Source: Rhynchopus euleeides (Eukaryota; Euglenozoa; Diplonemea; Diplonemida; Diplonemidae). Taken from it: a stretch of 64,000 nucleotides of DNA. The notes under the pieces are model-generated. The model did no database searches, had not been told where the DNA came from, and was given only the letters and a program-made list of their open reading frames with translations. Numbering within the stretch: position 1 is the first letter of the stretch; every line of letters begins with the position of its first letter. The position numbers were made by a program, and so were the translations under genes. Shown here one piece after another: positions 61,289 through 64,000 of this stretch. The DNA lies in assembly GCA_963210315.1 (NCBI GenBank), contig OY723288.1, positions 186,001 through 250,000 on the forward strand, given 5' to 3'.

Positions 61289-62215
61289 TCACTCAATCTC
61301 CTGAGCGGTGGCTGTCATCCGCACCGGGCGGGATGGCCCGAAGACGCCTGAAAACTGAACGACCCACCGCCTCACATGAGGATCGCCACCACCTGCGGCG
61401 GACCCCCCGGCTTCCGCCCCACCGCCGCTGATGCGGGGAACCTTCTGCCCGTCAGCCCACCCTGCGCGGTAGGCCTCGACGATCACACCGGGCGCTCCCT
61501 TCTTCACAATCACAGAGTTTCCGACGAGGAAGTGCTGTGTGGCGTGCACGACAGACCCGATGTCCATCTGCCGCACCGTGCCACCTCCCTGGGCTCCGAA
61601 CGCATCGCGCTTCTCATCCGTTGCCCGCTGCACCGCCTGCTCGAGCTCTTGGAGTCTCTTCCGAATCTCCGCACCCGCCTGCAGGGCAGGGTCCGCGGGG
61701 TCGGCAGATGGTGACAGATTCGCCCTCACCTTCTCCTGCCTGGCCCGAAGCTCGCGGATCAGGCCCTCCAGGTCGCGGTTCTTCTGAGCCACACGCCGCG
61801 ACTCAGCCTCCAGAGTGTGCGCGCGAACCGCGAGGTTGTGATCGGGAGGTTTGACCATGCCCATGATGCAGAGCACCACGATCATCCCACCGAGAAGGCA
61901 TCCCAAGACAGGGGGCAGCCGGCGCAGCTCCCCGGTGGGGATGTGGGCGGCGCTGAAGGGAGCGGTGGACTCGCGGAGGAGAGGTGTGCGCAGCTTGGCG
62001 GTGCTCACGCTGCTGCTCAGGCAGCTGTCAGACCGGTGTGTGATGCTGGATTGATCCAGCCTAGAGAACTCCCGGTCGAACCTGTTGGGTGGGAGCAGGT
62101 CGCTGCACGGCGACAGCGCGGTCGGGCTCACGACATGCGGGATCGACAGCGTCGGGGACACGATGTACAAATTGTTCATCGGCTTCGGCTTCCGGTGGAG
62201 ACTCCCGCAGGACAT
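61289..62215 (-). CDS. Single-pass membrane protein with coiled coil, unknown function
   Basis: 308 residues from the ATG at 62215 to a TGA at 61289. The first 95 residues are polar and Ser/Pro-rich. One helix (LGCLLGGMIVVLCIMGMV) is near residues 103-122. A coiled coil of about 100 residues follows (LEAESRRVAQKNRDLEGLIRE...RKRLQELEQAVQRATDEKR). The C-terminal 90 residues contain VGNSVIVKKGAPGVIVEAY and RRWVVQFSG, which look like a small beta-barrel of the Tudor/SH3 kind. I do not recognise the family. The frame upstream of the chosen Met is low complexity. Confidence 0.6.
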   Translation of the reverse strand: MSCGSLHRKPKPMNNLYIVSPTLSIPHVVSPTALSPCSDLLPPNRFDREFSRLDQSSITHRSDSCLSSSVSTAKLRTPLLRESTAPFSAAHIPTGELRRLPPVLGCLLGGMIVVLCIMGMVKPPDHNLAVRAHTLEAESRRVAQKNRDLEGLIRELRARQEKVRANLSPSADPADPALQAGAEIRKRLQELEQAVQRATDEKRDAFGAQGGGTVRQMDIGSVVHATQHFLVGNSVIVKKGAPGVIVEAYRAGWADGQKVPRISGGGAEAGGSAAGGGDPHVRRWVVQFSGVFGPSRPVRMTATAQEIE

Positions 62216-62915
62216 CCGGCTTGAACACGGGGAAAATAAACACCCACAACTCCCCCCCCCCCCCCACCCTTCCCCCCTCCCGGTGCGCCCTCCTCTACCA
62301 ACCTGACCCCCCCCTGGGTGTGTGAGCAAGAGGGCGGGGCGGGGTGAGGGTGGGGTGGCAGGTGAGTGGGGTAGAGCGATAGGGTGGCCCTAAGAAAAGG
62401 GTGGTTGCGCGGGAGGAGGAAGAGAGAGCCCTTTTGTGTAGTGGTGCTGGCTCTGGGTAGTGGTGGTGGGTGGGTGGGTGGGTGGGTGGTTCGGAGAGGG
62501 GGGGAGGGGGGGACGCACTTTGCGCCAATGCAGTGTGACATGTGACAAAGGGAACAAATCTGGGGGGGGGGGGGGGGGCGGGGGGGCTCTCGCAGCAACG
62601 GGGAGTGGCGGTGGTGGCGAGGGGGGGTGGCAAGGCAGCGCGCCGTCCATCGTTCGCGGGGCGCACGCAGCCCCTCCCCACCCTCCAGAGGGGCTCAGAG
62701 GTGAACTAGGCAGACACAGCAGAGCCTACGCCGATTCACCTCGAAAGCGGAGGGGATGGGGGGAAGGGAGAGGGAGGGAGGGAGCAGGAGGTGAGAAACC
62801 TCGCAATCTCCCCCCCCCTCCCCCTCCCGGTAGGCAGGCGGGGGGGTCGGGGGGGTGTTTTTGAGAATATAAAGACTAGCAAAACAGGCGCCGCCGGGCA
62901 TGGGGCGGGCACACT
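62216..62915. other. Intergenic, no gene seen
   Basis: Very G-rich on the plus strand, with GGGTGGGTGGGT repeats near 62467. These are G-quadruplex-prone tracts between two minus-strand genes. Confidence 0.4.
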
Positions 62916-64000
62916 CTACAGGACACTCTCGGCGACGGGTGAGGTGTGCCAGGCGACGTCTGTTGCAAGCTCACGCAGCAGCATGGATGGGTACGCGCTG
63001 TAGGTTGGTGAAGGGGTGGAGGTGTGGAGTGTGCCAGGCGTCTCTACCTAGCTTGTTGGCAGAAAAGAAGAGATCGTCAAGCCCAGCATGCGAGGGATCG
63101 CAGAACACCGTTGCCTTCGCAATCGTCACTCACTGCATACCTGCATGGCAGCACGGCGGACAGGATGACGTGCATGCCGTGTGGGAAGTCCGCTGCTGTC
63201 TGGCTCGCCAACAGGTTCCGCTCGATGTACTCTGGGTGCTTTTCGATCAGGGCGTCGTGTGTCACGATGGGTGTCACACGCAGCTCGAACGAAGCACGCT
63301 CCATCACCACGTTGTCCGTCACCAGCACAGGGGTCGTGTCCTCGGGCCCGGGAGCAGGCACGACGTGGCACTGCAGGGTGCTGTGGGGAGGGGCGGTCGT
63401 GGTGGCGGTGGAGTGGCAGGTGATACTGCAGCTGATGCACAGAGCACTGCAGGGCGCGGCACACACACCCCGTTCAGACCCACGGCAAAGCAACGCCAAC
63501 AAAATGGGGGATTCCGCAGAGTGTCACACACACAAGCATACTTGCAGGAGGCCCACACGGGGCGGTACAGCCCGTGGAACACTGCAGCAGACCCGGCTGC
63601 CTTCTCGAAGTTGTCGGCGCTGAGCCCGAACTCCGTCAGGAGGTAGGCATCGTGCGCCTCGCGCGACACGCCGTCCAGCTGTGCAGGGCAGAGGTGTGGT
63701 GGGCAGGCAGCAGGCAGGCAGGCGGTGAATCACTGCGTCCAGAACACAACAACACAACACAGCACAGCACATGCCGAAGGCCGTCATACCGTAGGGTAGG
63801 CGCACGGCTGCGGGTCACCATCCGCATCATGCATGACACCAATCATCGGCAGCACCACGTCCTGCAGGGAGTACTGCAGGGCCTCGCTGTCGCTCTCCAC
63901 CACCTTGACGGAGCCGTTGTCGTTGGGCGCTGTGATGACGGAGTCTGCCCCGTCTGCGATGACCAAGTCGCCCTTGGTGACGGTATGGCCCAGGCTGAGG
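62916..64000 (-). CDS. Pus7/TruD-type tRNA pseudouridine synthase, C-terminal exons (5' end outside window)
   Basis: Four exons deduced: 63790 to beyond 64000, 63542-63678, 63141-63425 and 62916-62997. Introns are 111, 116 and 143 nt with donors GTATGA, GTATGC and GTATGC. All junctions keep one frame ending at TAG (62916-62918). The product contains KGDLVIADG, LQDVVLPMIG, a helix around YLLTEFGLSADNF, VFHGLYRPVW and VILSAVLPCSAYPSMLLREL. These match in order the closing part of Pus7-family enzymes, where VLPLPG, SGAYR and FSLPPSTYATMAIRE-like segments occur. Pus7/TruD makes pseudouridine in tRNA position 13 and other RNAs. The catalytic Asp region lies upstream of the window. Assignment rests on motif order only. 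Confidence 0.65.

Overview
The window is nuclear DNA of a microbial eukaryote. Open reading frames are broken by short spliceosomal introns (111-281 nt, donors all starting GTATG), the coding sequence is GC-rich, intergenic DNA is full of homopolymer runs, and the gene families are eukaryotic: a polycystin/TRPP channel, a PPR protein, a Pus7-type pseudouridine synthase, LINEs with APE endonuclease, RT and RNase H, and a pogo-like transposon. A protist alga or an alveolate-like lineage fits, but nothing here fixes the taxon. An assembly gap of 200 N lies at 50354-50553.

Layout. 57-1295 (-) is a four-helix membrane protein of unknown function. 1573-5582 is a 4.0 kb terminal-inverted-repeat element (5-bp target duplication CCTGT) that carries the only plus-strand gene candidate, a Ser/Pro-rich repetitive ORF broken by a 265-bp tandem duplication. 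5625-7792 is a nest of elements: a 345-bp TA-flanked MITE whose right end is split by a 993-bp element with its own 5-bp duplication. 7852-14654 is a LINE sitting in the loop of a foldback sequence. 16659-17570 (-) is a vWA protein ending in a CaaX box. 19726-21222 is a satellite. 22315-26622 (-) is a polycystin channel gene interrupted by a second MITE copy. 27907-29760 (-) is a secreted HExxH plus PA14 protein. 30502-32885 (-) is a PPR-TrmB fusion. 34277-36123 and 36888-38666 (-) are two tandem FkbM methyltransferases. 39229-40681 holds a repeat split by a MULE-like element. 42962-44771 is a second tandem array. 45306-49695 is a complete pogo-like transposon whose transposase also carries a Ulp1 protease domain and a zinc knuckle. 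51185-57318 is a second, nearly identical LINE. 58601-60460 holds direct repeats and hairpin clusters. 61289-62215 (-) is a membrane-anchored coiled-coil protein. 62916 to beyond 64000 (-) is the 3' part of a Pus7/TruD-type gene.

Main discovery candidate. In both LINE copies ORF1 and ORF2 share one reading frame and are separated by a single UGA followed by CGG, a known leaky-stop context. About twenty codons downstream lies a canonical 2A (StopGo) motif, LLLRAGDIEQNPGP, just before the endonuclease domain. ORF2 has no AUG ahead of its endonuclease. This suggests expression by stop-codon readthrough followed by 2A separation.

Other points of interest are the TA-flanked insertion in the channel gene, which could be an intron in the making; the Ulp1-DDE-zinc-knuckle transposase; the PPR-TrmB fusion; and the fact that every host gene recognised lies on the minus strand.
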